Below, in pieces: positions 35,131-43,374 of a DNA stretch of 64,000 nucleotides (within the stretch, counting starts at the first letter, position 1; each line of letters opens with the position of its first letter). The DNA is from Phycisphaerales bacterium. Lineage in GTDB: Bacteria > Planctomycetota > Phycisphaerae > UBA1845. Under the pieces are notes generated by a model. It searched no databases, had not been told where the DNA came from, and saw only the letters and a list, made by a program, of their open reading frames with translations. A program made the position numbers and the translations under genes. The stretch is from positions 1-64,000 of the forward strand of contig JADZBE010000024.1 in NCBI GenBank assembly GCA_020852275.1, read 5' to 3'.

Positions 35131-36516
35131 ATGCTCAACAATGGGAATCTGTGGTGGATCGTGCCGTTTGCGAGTCTCGCGGGCCGGGCGAGCGGGCAGG
35201 ATTCCCCCGCCCCGCCGCCCGCCACCGCACAAACCGGATGCGTCAGCGGCGACTGTCATGGTTCGGTCCTGGGGCGATCGTTCATGCATGCCCCGACCGC
35301 CCAGCAGAAGTGCGCTGCGTGTCACGTCGCCACGGACGCAGCCAAGCACGAATTTCAACTTGCGGCCGCCCCGGATCAGTTGTGCGTGACGTGCCATTCA
35401 ATCAAGAAGTTCGATTTCTCCCACGAACCGGTCAAAGCCGGGCAGTGTATCGGGTGTCATGACCCACACGGTTCGCAGTTCCGGTCGCTGCTGAAAGCCG
35501 ATCCGCTCGGCGACCTCTGTCGCTCGTGCCATGACGCGGGCGCATACTCCGATCGCCGCTTTGTACACGAGCCGGTTGCCTCGCAGGCGTGCATTCTGTG
35601 CCATGAATCGCACGGGTCGTGGAGGCCGCACCTGCTGGCATCCGACACGCGCTCCCTGTGTCTTTCCTGCCATTCCGCCGTCGCTGAAGGCGTCTCGTCG
35701 GCACGGCACGTTCATTCGCCCCTGCTAAATACCCCGTGCACGCGATGCCATGATCCCCACGCATCGGACCATGCCGCTCAGCTCAAGGAGAATCCGCAGA
35801 GCCTCTGCCTTTCCTGTCACACGGGCATGGCCGAACAACTCAGCACATCCTCCACCGTGCATGGGGCCGTCGCGCAGGAGCAAGCCTGCCTCAATTGTCA
35901 CTCCGGTCACGACGCTGAGTTTCCGGCGCTCCTGGAACGCCGACCCATTGACCTGTGCCTTCAGTGCCACTCGCAGCCGCTTTCCGACGCCAAGGGTCGC
36001 ACTCTGCCGAACATGGCGGCTTTGCTCCAGGATAACCCCTTCCACCACGGCCCCATCCGGGAAGGCGACTGCACCGCCTGCCACGACGCCCATGCTTCAT
36101 CGCACTTTCGACTGCTCGAACACGAGTACCCGCCGGAATTTTACGCACCGTTCACGCTCGACCGATACGCGCTGTGCTTTAATTGCCACGTCCGTGAAAT
36201 GGTGCTCCAGCCATTCGGCGCCGGCATTACGGGCTTTGCGCAAACCACACCGGATGGTCTGCTCAATCTGCACTATGTGCATGTTCACAAAGAGAAAAAG
36301 GGCAGAACCTGTCGCGCGTGCCACGAAGTCCACGCCTCCCAGCGCCCCTTTCACATTCGAGAGAGCGTGCCCTTCGGAGAGGAGGGGTGGGCCTTGGAGC
36401 TTAACTTCACACAAACGCAGACGGGCGGGAAGTGCGCGCCGGCGTGCCACGATCCCCAAACCTATGTTCGCCCCGGCAAAAGCTTGCTCAAGACCGATTC
36501 GGAGGACCTGCCGTGA
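35131..36516 (+). CDS. Exported 15-haem c-type cytochrome (copy 2)
   Basis: 461 residues from ATG 35131, preceded by GAGGT; TTG 35113 is possible. Signal region LWWIVPFASLAGRASGQ. Motif order equals the gene at 17745: CX4CH (CVSGDCH), thirteen CXXCH, final CX3CH (CAPACH). Shared landmarks include HGPI-REGDCTACHDAHAS against HGPIAQQQCSGCHVTHGS and HYVHVHKEKKGRTCRACHEV. The less biased codon use in places and moderate divergence indicate an old duplication. Its stop overlaps the next start (GTGA). Confidence 0.9.
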   Translation: MLNNGNLWWIVPFASLAGRASGQDSPAPPPATAQTGCVSGDCHGSVLGRSFMHAPTAQQKCAACHVATDAAKHEFQLAAAPDQLCVTCHSIKKFDFSHEPVKAGQCIGCHDPHGSQFRSLLKADPLGDLCRSCHDAGAYSDRRFVHEPVASQACILCHESHGSWRPHLLASDTRSLCLSCHSAVAEGVSSARHVHSPLLNTPCTRCHDPHASDHAAQLKENPQSLCLSCHTGMAEQLSTSSTVHGAVAQEQACLNCHSGHDAEFPALLERRPIDLCLQCHSQPLSDAKGRTLPNMAALLQDNPFHHGPIREGDCTACHDAHASSHFRLLEHEYPPEFYAPFTLDRYALCFNCHVREMVLQPFGAGITGFAQTTPDGLLNLHYVHVHKEKKGRTCRACHEVHASQRPFHIRESVPFGEEGWALELNFTQTQTGGKCAPACHDPQTYVRPGKSLLKTDSEDLP

Positions 36517-37610
36517 GCAGTGTACTTGTCGGACCATGCAGCTTATGGATACTGCAGAATTGCAGGCACACCAAGGGAAGACGCCTCAGCATCGTGCTCG
36601 TGGCTGGATTGACCACGAGCCTGGCAGCCATGGCGCAAACCTCTCAAGAGCGGCCCCAGTTAGAAACCGGAATACCAGCGCCGGCGCTGAGCTGCACCGC
36701 ATTGAACAATCAGATTCCTGACTTGCGCGCCGCGCTGGGGCACCCGGTGATCCTGTTGTTCGGCGAGTTGTACAACGATCGAAGCGTTGCCGCGGCGTCC
36801 GATGTGGCGAAAATCGCTGCCCTTCAGGAATTTGCTCAATGCACACCGCAGGTCTGGATGATTGCCGCCAATCAACCCGCCGCAACGGAGTCTGGTGACG
36901 CAAACAAGGCGCAGCGGCCAGAACTTCCCATCTGCAGGGATGCCAAGCGCCAGACCTACGCCGACTACGGTGTTCATGTCCTTCCTACAACCGTCGTCAT
37001 TGACACGGCCGGCAAGGTGCTCTACGTGCTTTCTGGCAAGCCATTCAATTATGCAGACCTTGTGGCGGACGCCTGCCGTGCCGCGGCCGGACTCCTCTCT
37101 CCTGAAGCGTTCAAGTCTGCGCTGGCCGCGCAAGCCAACACGAAAGCACTGGCGGCGCATCAACAGGCGGAGACCCTTGCACAAATGGCGCAACGCCTTC
37201 AGCGTCTCGGCAAGCACGGTCTGGCCGAGGACAAGTTCAAGGAAGCCCTCAAGCTCGCGCCCGCCTCCCATGCAGCCCGAAGTGGTTTGGGCAGGTGTTA
37301 CCTTGAACAGGCACGACTCGCCGAAGCCGAGGAGCAGTTCCGCCAAGTCCTGGCTTCCGCGCCGGAGGACGCTGACGCAAATCTTGGGCTGGCCGCCATT
37401 GCTCTCGCAAGAGGCGGAGACGAGGTCCCGCGGGCGGGCACAGCCCTCGCGGCGCTATTGGCGCGCCGCCCCCGCGATGCGGAACTCAATTTTATGATGG
37501 GGCGCATCGAGGAGGTGCAAAACCACACGGCGGAGGCGATGGAATTCTATAAGAGAGCGGCGCAGGCATTGCTGGAGCAACCGAACACGCCCGAAATCGG
37601 CGGTCGATAG
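36513..37610 (+). CDS. Exported thioredoxin-fold protein without redox cysteines, with TPR repeats (copy 2)
   Basis: 365 residues from GTG 36513, overlapping the cytochrome stop; the frame upstream lies inside the cytochrome gene. Signal peptide ends SLAAMAQ. Thioredoxin-like part: PVILLFGELYNDRSVAAASD replaces the CxxC active site, with the cis-Pro loop VLPTTVVIDTAGKVLYV. C-terminal TPRs: GLAEDKFKEALKLAPASHAA, AEAEEQFRQVLASAPEDADA, AMEFYKRAAQALLEQP. Same order and coupling as the pair at 17745/19121. Retention of a Cys-less fold in both copies suggests a binding role, for example in cytochrome assembly, rather than disulphide chemistry. Confidence 0.8.
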   Translation: MSSVLVGPCSLWILQNCRHTKGRRLSIVLVAGLTTSLAAMAQTSQERPQLETGIPAPALSCTALNNQIPDLRAALGHPVILLFGELYNDRSVAAASDVAKIAALQEFAQCTPQVWMIAANQPAATESGDANKAQRPELPICRDAKRQTYADYGVHVLPTTVVIDTAGKVLYVLSGKPFNYADLVADACRAAAGLLSPEAFKSALAAQANTKALAAHQQAETLAQMAQRLQRLGKHGLAEDKFKEALKLAPASHAARSGLGRCYLEQARLAEAEEQFRQVLASAPEDADANLGLAAIALARGGDEVPRAGTALAALLARRPRDAELNFMMGRIEEVQNHTAEAMEFYKRAAQALLEQPNTPEIGGR

Positions 37611-37718
37611 GAGCGCCCGCCCGGCGCCCATATGGATCCGTCGAACGACCGGGTGCATGTTCAATGGTTACATTTGCGACCTTCCAACATGGGAGGCGCC
37701 AAGCGAGGCAGAATCCGG

Positions 37719-38195
37719 ATGAACCGAGCACCTCAACCCACACAACCCGGCGCGCCTGAGGAGGCGGCCGCCACCGCGCCGGACGATGCAGGGCGCCGCT
37801 GCTTTTTGCACGCCTGCATGGGCGGCATGTCTCTTGTGTCGGCGGGAACGGTCGCCTACCCGATCGTTTCGTTCATGCGCCTGCCGTCCACACTCGCCGA
37901 GTCGCAGGTCTTGCGCATTCCGCTTGCTTCGCTCAGCGAGGACCAGGCGCTCTATCACGATCACATGGGGCAATCCCTTGTGGTTTTGTACACCAATAAG
38001 ACGCCCAAAGTTTTTGACGCGGCCTGCACGCACCTGGGTTGCATTGTCGCCTGGGATGGGGTTCAACGCACGTTTCGCTGTCCCTGTCATGGCGCCATTT
38101 TTGATGACGAGGGCAAGCCGGTCAGCGGTCCTGTCAGCCGCCCGCTGGTCCGCGTTGGCTTTGAGATTGCCAATAATGAAATTGTCGTGTCTTGA
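37719..38195 (+). CDS. Rieske iron-sulphur protein of a bc-type complex
   Basis: 158 residues from ATG 37719, with GAGG 9 bases before; ATG 37689 or 37632 would lengthen it. N-terminal Arg pair and hydrophobic segment (RRCFLHACMGGMSLVSAGTVAYPIV), as in Tat-anchored Rieske proteins. Cluster motifs C103-T-H105-L-G-C108 and C121-P-C123-H124, the full set of 2 Cys + 2 His ligands and the stabilising disulphide pair. It takes electrons from quinol and passes them on from the periplasmic face. First of four bc-module genes. Confidence 0.92.
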   Translation: MNRAPQPTQPGAPEEAAATAPDDAGRRCFLHACMGGMSLVSAGTVAYPIVSFMRLPSTLAESQVLRIPLASLSEDQALYHDHMGQSLVVLYTNKTPKVFDAACTHLGCIVAWDGVQRTFRCPCHGAIFDDEGKPVSGPVSRPLVRVGFEIANNEIVVS

Positions 38196-38431
38196 CAAAC
38201 CGTGGTGGAACTTGAAGCCGGGCAGGGAACCCATCACCTTCGCGCAGGCGGGGGTCCAGTCCGCGCCAGAAGACCGCTGGATTAGCACATTGCTGGAAAC
38301 CGGTGGCGGGGTTCCCGCCTGCGCGGGAATGACGAACGCCGCCCTTTACCATGGACTGTTTACAGGTTGCCGCCTTGCTCGGGAAAGCTGGAGCTTTTCG
38401 TAAGGCATGTCGCATCGCCGGAGGCCATTGC
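38196..38431. repeat. Gap with an inverted-repeat element, family A (38232-38335)
   Basis: TCGCGCAGGCGGGGGTCCAG at the left faces TTCCCGCCTGCGCGGGAA and TGACG at the right, the reverse orientation of the copy at 7071. It separates the Rieske gene from cytochrome b inside the module; the rest of the gap shows no gene. Confidence 0.7.
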
Positions 38432-39091
38432 ATGCTCGTCCTTCGAAAAATATATGACTTCTTTGACTCGCGGTACCACGTCACGCCGGCGCTTGAGGTC
38501 AACGTGACGAAGAAGCTGGTGCCGCGCACGCTCGGGTGGGCAGGCTGCTTCGGGGGGCTGGCGCTGTTTACGTTCCTCACCCAGGTGTTCACCGGAGCGC
38601 TTCTGCTGATGTTCTACAAGCCGGACCCGGCGCGGGCCTGGGACAGCGTGATGTTTGTAAAGTCCAACGTCAGCATGGGATGGCTCGTGCAGCGCATTCA
38701 TGCCGTCGGCGCGAATGTGATGATCCTCCTTGTCTTGTTACACATGGCGCGCGTGGCGTATTACCGCATCTTCAAGCCTCCGCGTGAGCTTCATTGGGTC
38801 AGCGGCGTGGTGTTGTTTTTCTTGACAACCGCGCTGGCGTTCACCGGATATCTGCTTCCTTGGACGCAACTGAGCTTTTGGGGTGCGAAGATCGGGACTG
38901 AAATCCCGAGAGCAGTTCCTGGCTTTGGCCCCATGCTCGTCGAATGGGCCCGCCGCGGCAAGACCCTGGGCCCTGAAACGCTGGGATTCTTCTTTTCCCT
39001 CCACGTTTGGGTGTTGCCCGCCATTATCAGCGGGTTTATGGCCATGCACTTTGTTATGATCCGGCGCACCGGAATCAGCAAACCCTTGTGA
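38432..39091 (+). CDS. Cytochrome b, N-terminal (b6-type) subunit
   Basis: 219 residues from ATG 38432. Four membrane helices. Haem b ligands His90/His104 in RIHAVGANVMILLVLLHMAR and His191/His206 in SLHVWVLPAIISGFMAMHF. The second pair has 14 intervening residues, the b6f spacing, rather than 13 as in bc1. The Qo-side helix GYLLPWTQLSFWGAKI is conserved. It oxidises quinol together with the Rieske protein and the PEWY subunit encoded 8 bases downstream. Confidence 0.93.
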   Translation: MLVLRKIYDFFDSRYHVTPALEVNVTKKLVPRTLGWAGCFGGLALFTFLTQVFTGALLLMFYKPDPARAWDSVMFVKSNVSMGWLVQRIHAVGANVMILLVLLHMARVAYYRIFKPPRELHWVSGVVLFFLTTALAFTGYLLPWTQLSFWGAKIGTEIPRAVPGFGPMLVEWARRGKTLGPETLGFFFSLHVWVLPAIISGFMAMHFVMIRRTGISKPL

Positions 39092-39099
39092 TTCTTGCC

Positions 39100-40140
39100 A
39101 TGGGCGTAAATTATCGCGAACAATATGAGAGGCGACAACTCGAGCCGTTCTGGCCCAACGAGATCATCAAGATGACTTGCGCCGTCCTGTTCACAATGGC
39201 GGTCATCATGTTCTTCGCGGTGCTGCCGGTATTGCTTGAGCTGGCCAGCGTGCACGGGGTCATGGAGCAGGAGGAGCCGGCGAATGCCCGGATTACGCCG
39301 CCGCATATTCGACCTGAGTGGTACTTTCTGTCTGTTTATCAATACTTGAAGCTCATGCCCGCCCAGCTTGTCGGCATTGAAGGCAGCGCGCTGGGAGTGC
39401 TTACGCAGGGCGTGGGGATCGTCGTGCTGCTTCTGCTGCCGTGGTGGCATCAGGTCGCGGATGCCGGACTTGACCGCAGGGATCTGCGTCGTGCCGTGGC
39501 CGCGCTGGCGGTTGCCTTCGTGACGTTTGTCGTTGCATCCACCGCAGTCGTCGGAGCTTACCAGAGATGGTCCGCCAACATCGGTCCCTGGCTTCACCCG
39601 GCGTTCTGGCTGCCGGCGCTGGCGGTATTCAGTTGGGCGGGCGTTTACCTTGCTTTCCGGCGCGCGGGCTTTGTTGCCGTCGGCTCGTGGTTACGCGTGC
39701 TCTCCGTGGCGCTGCTGTTCGTTGTGTTTCAAGGGGTCGTATATCTGATCGTCCTGGGCCAGGGGCTTTCCCATGTGGTGGGCGCGTGGGCGGGGTACGG
39801 ACTGGGAACCGTGCTGTTCCTGACCGCCTGCGCATGGATGCTGTCGCAGCTTTCCGCCCAGTGGACCCCGCGGGCCGGAGCGGGCAGGACGTTGTTGTTC
39901 TGGTTCGTGGTTACCGAGAACATTGCGCTGTTCCTGGGTCTGATGTTGTGGGCGCGTTGGCCGCAGGGAGGGTGGCTGGACGAAGCCGGAGCGCTGACGC
40001 ACGAGGCTCGGCAACTGCTGATGATGGGCGCCGTCGTCTTGATTGTATTGCTCGTTTTTTCGCTGCTCATTGCCATGGAGCGGCGCAGCATTCGCCGCGT
40101 CCTTGGCGCTCCCACTGCAACGGGGAGGGCCAAGGGATGA
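39100..40140 (+). CDS. Enlarged subunit IV-like cytochrome b C-terminal subunit (PEWY)
   Basis: 346 residues from ATG 39100; the frame to 39007 overlaps the previous gene. The first 120 residues match subunit IV/the C-terminal half of cytochrome b, with PPHIRPEWYFLSVYQYLK carrying the quinol-site PEWY motif. Then follow about five to six additional membrane helices (for example FVTFVVASTAVVGAY, LSVALLFVVFQGVVYLIVL, VVLIVLLVFSLLIAMERR), giving about eight in all. Normal subunit IV has three, so the extra helices are an added domain of unknown use. It overlaps the pentahaem gene by ATGA. Confidence 0.88.
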   Translation: MGVNYREQYERRQLEPFWPNEIIKMTCAVLFTMAVIMFFAVLPVLLELASVHGVMEQEEPANARITPPHIRPEWYFLSVYQYLKLMPAQLVGIEGSALGVLTQGVGIVVLLLLPWWHQVADAGLDRRDLRRAVAALAVAFVTFVVASTAVVGAYQRWSANIGPWLHPAFWLPALAVFSWAGVYLAFRRAGFVAVGSWLRVLSVALLFVVFQGVVYLIVLGQGLSHVVGAWAGYGLGTVLFLTACAWMLSQLSAQWTPRAGAGRTLLFWFVVTENIALFLGLMLWARWPQGGWLDEAGALTHEARQLLMMGAVVLIVLLVFSLLIAMERRSIRRVLGAPTATGRAKG

Positions 40141-41075
40141 CGCCCATGATTTACATGGTGAGCCATGCCGTGTGGCTGCTCGCTTCTCCGCAAGCCGGCG
40201 ACTCGCCGGATGTGTTCGCGCGCAACGCCTGCGTGCTGTGCCACCGGGATCTCGCGGGCCGCTCCAGCGAAATCGTGGATCTGGAATGGAAGCGCAGTGT
40301 TCATTACGCAAGCGGCGTGGGCTGCGACGGATGCCACGGCGGCAACGCGTCCGTGCTTCGCGAGCAGTTTGACGACGAGGAGGCCTGGAAGACTGCCGCC
40401 CACCTGGAGCGAAACCCCGAGTTCCTCAGCGTCGGTCCGCGGGAAGACCGGTTCGTCAGCGGCACGCGCGGCAGGAGCGTCTCATACTTCTGCGGGCGCT
40501 GCCACGCGCTGATCAAGGAAAAACACCTCGGCAGCCCGCACGGCGACTTCGGCGACCCCAGTTGCCTCTACTGCCACGGACAGGGATCCCACGCCATCCT
40601 GCCCGCGTCGCTGGACATCATCGACACGCGCCCGCGACTGGAGAGCGGGCGGTGCTCTCCCTGTCATCAACAGAGCACCATGACCGCGGTCGCCTCCATA
40701 CGCAAGACGCTGGACGACACGTCGCGCCTCATCGACGAATCCGGCCGCCAATATCGCGAGTTGGAGGAGGCCGGATACCACAATCTTGAGCTTGAGTCCA
40801 TGCACCACCACAGCGGCGAGGTGCATTCGCAACTTCGGAGGGTGTTCCACAGCTTCAACATGCGCGAGATCGGCGACTTTGCCGGGGAGATCCGCTCCAT
40901 TGCCGAACGCACCTCCAGAACGCACCAGCTCGTCTCGCGTTTGCGCGAGGCGCGCAACCACCAATCTCTGATCGGGCTGCTCGGCGCTGTCTTTCTCGTG
41001 CTATTCGCCACTATCCTGCTCCACTACAAGCGCCGTTTTTGCCGCGACGAGCACGACGGCGCGGTTGACGCCTGA
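40137..41075 (+). CDS. Membrane-anchored pentahaem cytochrome of the bc module
   Basis: 312 residues from ATG 40137, coupled to the PEWY subunit. A signal-like start (MIYMVSHAVWLLASPQ), five CXXCH motifs (CVLCH, CDGCH, CGRCH, CLYCH, CSPCH), then about 100 residues of predicted helix or coiled coil with the His-rich MHHHSGEVHSQL, and a C-terminal anchor (SLIGLLGAVFLVLFATILLHYKRR). It occupies the place of cytochrome c1/f, so it likely accepts electrons from the Rieske protein and hands them to the periplasmic multihaem proteins. Confidence 0.88.
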   Translation: MTPMIYMVSHAVWLLASPQAGDSPDVFARNACVLCHRDLAGRSSEIVDLEWKRSVHYASGVGCDGCHGGNASVLREQFDDEEAWKTAAHLERNPEFLSVGPREDRFVSGTRGRSVSYFCGRCHALIKEKHLGSPHGDFGDPSCLYCHGQGSHAILPASLDIIDTRPRLESGRCSPCHQQSTMTAVASIRKTLDDTSRLIDESGRQYRELEEAGYHNLELESMHHHSGEVHSQLRRVFHSFNMREIGDFAGEIRSIAERTSRTHQLVSRLREARNHQSLIGLLGAVFLVLFATILLHYKRRFCRDEHDGAVDA

Positions 41076-41215
41076 CCCGCGAAGGCTCGACATCGAGACT
41101 GGAGAATGTTGGAAGCGCGACGTGGTGCGAACGCTCGGTGGACTGGCACCTGCTGCTTACAACATAATGGCCGGAGGGGCTGAGGAAAACCGTTTTCGCG
41201 CGGGATGGCGTCGGG

Positions 41216-42412
41216 TCATGCGGATCCACTCCCATCCGGCGGATGCGCCGTGGACGGCGCGAATGCGTAGTTTCGGCTGAAGTGGAAATTCGCCATCGTG
41301 CCCGCCCCAATCCCCGCGGCGCAAAGCAGGGCGTAGGCGCTTTGCCAAGCCGGGAACGCCCAATACAGCGCATTGGAAACGGACCAGCTCACCAGCAATC
41401 CGATCGAGCAAGCCCCCACGAAACGAAGGAACTGCGCCCCCACCGCGCCGATGCCCGCGCTGCCGCAGCCGCGGAACGTCCAGCGCCGGTTCAACAGGAA
41501 ATTCACGGGCAGCGCGGTCAGAATGCTCCACGTGCGCGCCGCGGGAAAGCGCAGCCCGATGGAGACGAGCAGCGCCATCATCCCAAGATCGACCAGCATG
41601 CCACACGCGCCGACGCAGCAAAACCTCAGAAACTGCGTCAGCGCGCCGTAGCGCCAGCCGTACAGCCGAGCGAGGTGTTGCACGTACTTGCCCTGCTCGC
41701 GCAGCGTCATCTTGCTGGCGCCGGCGTGACGCGCGCCGAAGGTAATCGGCGCCTCGACAACCCGGACGGGGTGCGTCTTCACCAGCAGTTCAAGCCCGAT
41801 CTTGTATCCCGTGGCGCGCAAGTCGGCGGCGACGGCCGCTTCGCGCAGGCAGCCGAAGAAGCCCGACATGGGATCCGTCACCCGCGCATGAAGCAGGGGG
41901 CGACACAAGAGCGAGGCCCCCCAACTGTTCAGCCGCCGCAGTGCACTGAACCGCGGCGCGCCTGCCCCAGGCACATGACGCGATCCGATCACGAAATCCG
42001 CGCCCTCGCGCAGCGCGCGGACCAGATCGGCAATCGACTCCGGCGGATGCTGCAGATCCGCGTCCATCACCAGCACGAACCGCCCCCGCGCCTCGCGAAT
42101 CCCCTCCATGACCGCCTCGGACAAGCCCCTTGCACCCGAGCGTCGAATCGCGCGCAACGGAATGGACAGCGGCGCGGCCCGCGCGGCCTCGACCGTCTCC
42201 GCCGAAGGGCTGTCGTCCATCACGAGGATTTCGCAGGCAATCGCTTTCCCCACGACCGCGGCCTCGATCCGCCGAAGCAGCGGCCCGATGCTGCCCGACT
42301 CGTTGTACGTCGGAACGATGATGGACACCTCGGGGCCGCCGCGCGTGGAAGCCGCGTGAGGGTTTGCAGCAGAGGCCGCGCCCGACAGGTCTTCCGTCAA
42401 CGTGCTGTTCAC
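41216..42412 (-). CDS. Dolichol-phosphate-mannose-synthase-like glycosyltransferase fused to a GtrA domain
   Basis: 398 residues from GTG 42412, overlapping the upstream stop (GTGA). GT2 domain about 25-250: VSIIVPTYNESGSIGPLLRR, acidic MDDSPS, VMDADLQHPPESI, and the conserved RDPMSGFFG-like DPMSGFFGC. GtrA-type domain about 260-390 with four helices (LRFCCVGACGMLVDLGMMAL, TALPVNFLLNRRWTFRG). It makes polyprenyl-phosphate hexose and may flip it for glycosylation of envelope material. Last gene of a minus-strand operon with the two membrane-protein halves upstream. Convergent to the bc module. Confidence 0.9.
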   Translation of the reverse strand: MNSTLTEDLSGAASAANPHAASTRGGPEVSIIVPTYNESGSIGPLLRRIEAAVVGKAIACEILVMDDSPSAETVEAARAAPLSIPLRAIRRSGARGLSEAVMEGIREARGRFVLVMDADLQHPPESIADLVRALREGADFVIGSRHVPGAGAPRFSALRRLNSWGASLLCRPLLHARVTDPMSGFFGCLREAAVAADLRATGYKIGLELLVKTHPVRVVEAPITFGARHAGASKMTLREQGKYVQHLARLYGWRYGALTQFLRFCCVGACGMLVDLGMMALLVSIGLRFPAARTWSILTALPVNFLLNRRWTFRGCGSAGIGAVGAQFLRFVGACSIGLLVSWSVSNALYWAFPAWQSAYALLCAAGIGAGTMANFHFSRNYAFAPSTAHPPDGSGSA

Positions 42413-43374
42413 GGCGATTTCGCTCCCACTTCAGGCGTCGCATCGGCTCGCACGAACACGACCGCGACCGGGTCCGCATACTCCACGCGCCAACCGTTTT
42501 GACGCGCCAGCCAATAAGCCATCGGTTGCCCCGCTCCGATGATCGCCGATTGTATCCCGTTCCGATCCAGCAAGGCCTCCGCGTGGTCTTGCGGTTGGCT
42601 GACGGCCTCGGCGTATTCCACGATGAACGCGTCGCCGTACACCTCGAAGCGGTCATCCACGAAGACCGGCGTGTCAGGCGTTTCGAGGATGAGCTGCCCG
42701 CCGAAGTTGATGTCGTTGAAGACCGGTTGCGGGGGTGGATTGCCGCGCAGGTGAGCGATCAAGCCCGCCGAGTACCGGTCCGACGGCGGGCCCGCATCCG
42801 CCAGCCCAAGGGCTGCGCCCGTTGGATCAAGCGCCAGCATGGCCAGCGCGGCGAGCGCCGCCACCGGCGACAAGCCCTCGCGCCGCGCCTGCCGTTCGCG
42901 TGTGCGGATCGCGTCGCTGAAGAGCGGCAGCCGCGACGCCCACTGCCACAGACCGCCTTCGCGAAGCTTGACGTCCTTCAGCAAGGGCGCCGCCTGCATC
43001 GCGACCAGCAAGCCGAGGATCGAGACGTGCCGCCCGCTGCCAATCGCCTGCACCAGCCAGAACCCCGTCACCAGCACGATCACCGCACTCGGCTTTTCCC
43101 GGCGCAGCACATGTGCCATCGCCAGCAGCGCGAGCAGCATCAACGCCGCCGCCGCGTCAGGTTCGGTCCAGTCCGTCGGCCGCCATTCGTCCACCAGCGA
43201 AGAGAGCGCCCGCATCTGCATCAGTCGCCATATCCACCGATGCCAGTCAATCCCATGCGGGTTCAGCAGCGTCGCCGCGCCCATGAGCGCCGCCACGAAG
43301 AGCAGCACCAGCGAGCGCCCCGCGTGATCGAGCTTCTGCTCGGAGGAAGCCTGCAGACGAATCGCGTCGATCAC
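42409..43374 (-). CDS. Membrane protein, C-terminal half of a probable split gene
   Basis: 321 residues from GTG 43374, which overlaps the stop of the upstream half. Helices in the first 150 residues (SLVLLFVAALMGAATLLNPH, AAALMLLALLAMAHVL), then a soluble tail with VFNDINFGGQLILETPDTP and VFVDDRFEVYGDAFI, motifs of polytopic envelope proteins related to glycosyltransferases of the GT-C type. The junction lies in a run of six G; one extra G would join it to the gene at 43371-44033 into a single protein of about 540 residues. No catalytic motif identified. Confidence 0.7.
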   Translation of the reverse strand: MIDAIRLQASSEQKLDHAGRSLVLLFVAALMGAATLLNPHGIDWHRWIWRLMQMRALSSLVDEWRPTDWTEPDAAAALMLLALLAMAHVLRREKPSAVIVLVTGFWLVQAIGSGRHVSILGLLVAMQAAPLLKDVKLREGGLWQWASRLPLFSDAIRTRERQARREGLSPVAALAALAMLALDPTGAALGLADAGPPSDRYSAGLIAHLRGNPPPQPVFNDINFGGQLILETPDTPVFVDDRFEVYGDAFIVEYAEAVSQPQDHAEALLDRNGIQSAIIGAGQPMAYWLARQNGWRVEYADPVAVVFVRADATPEVGAKSP

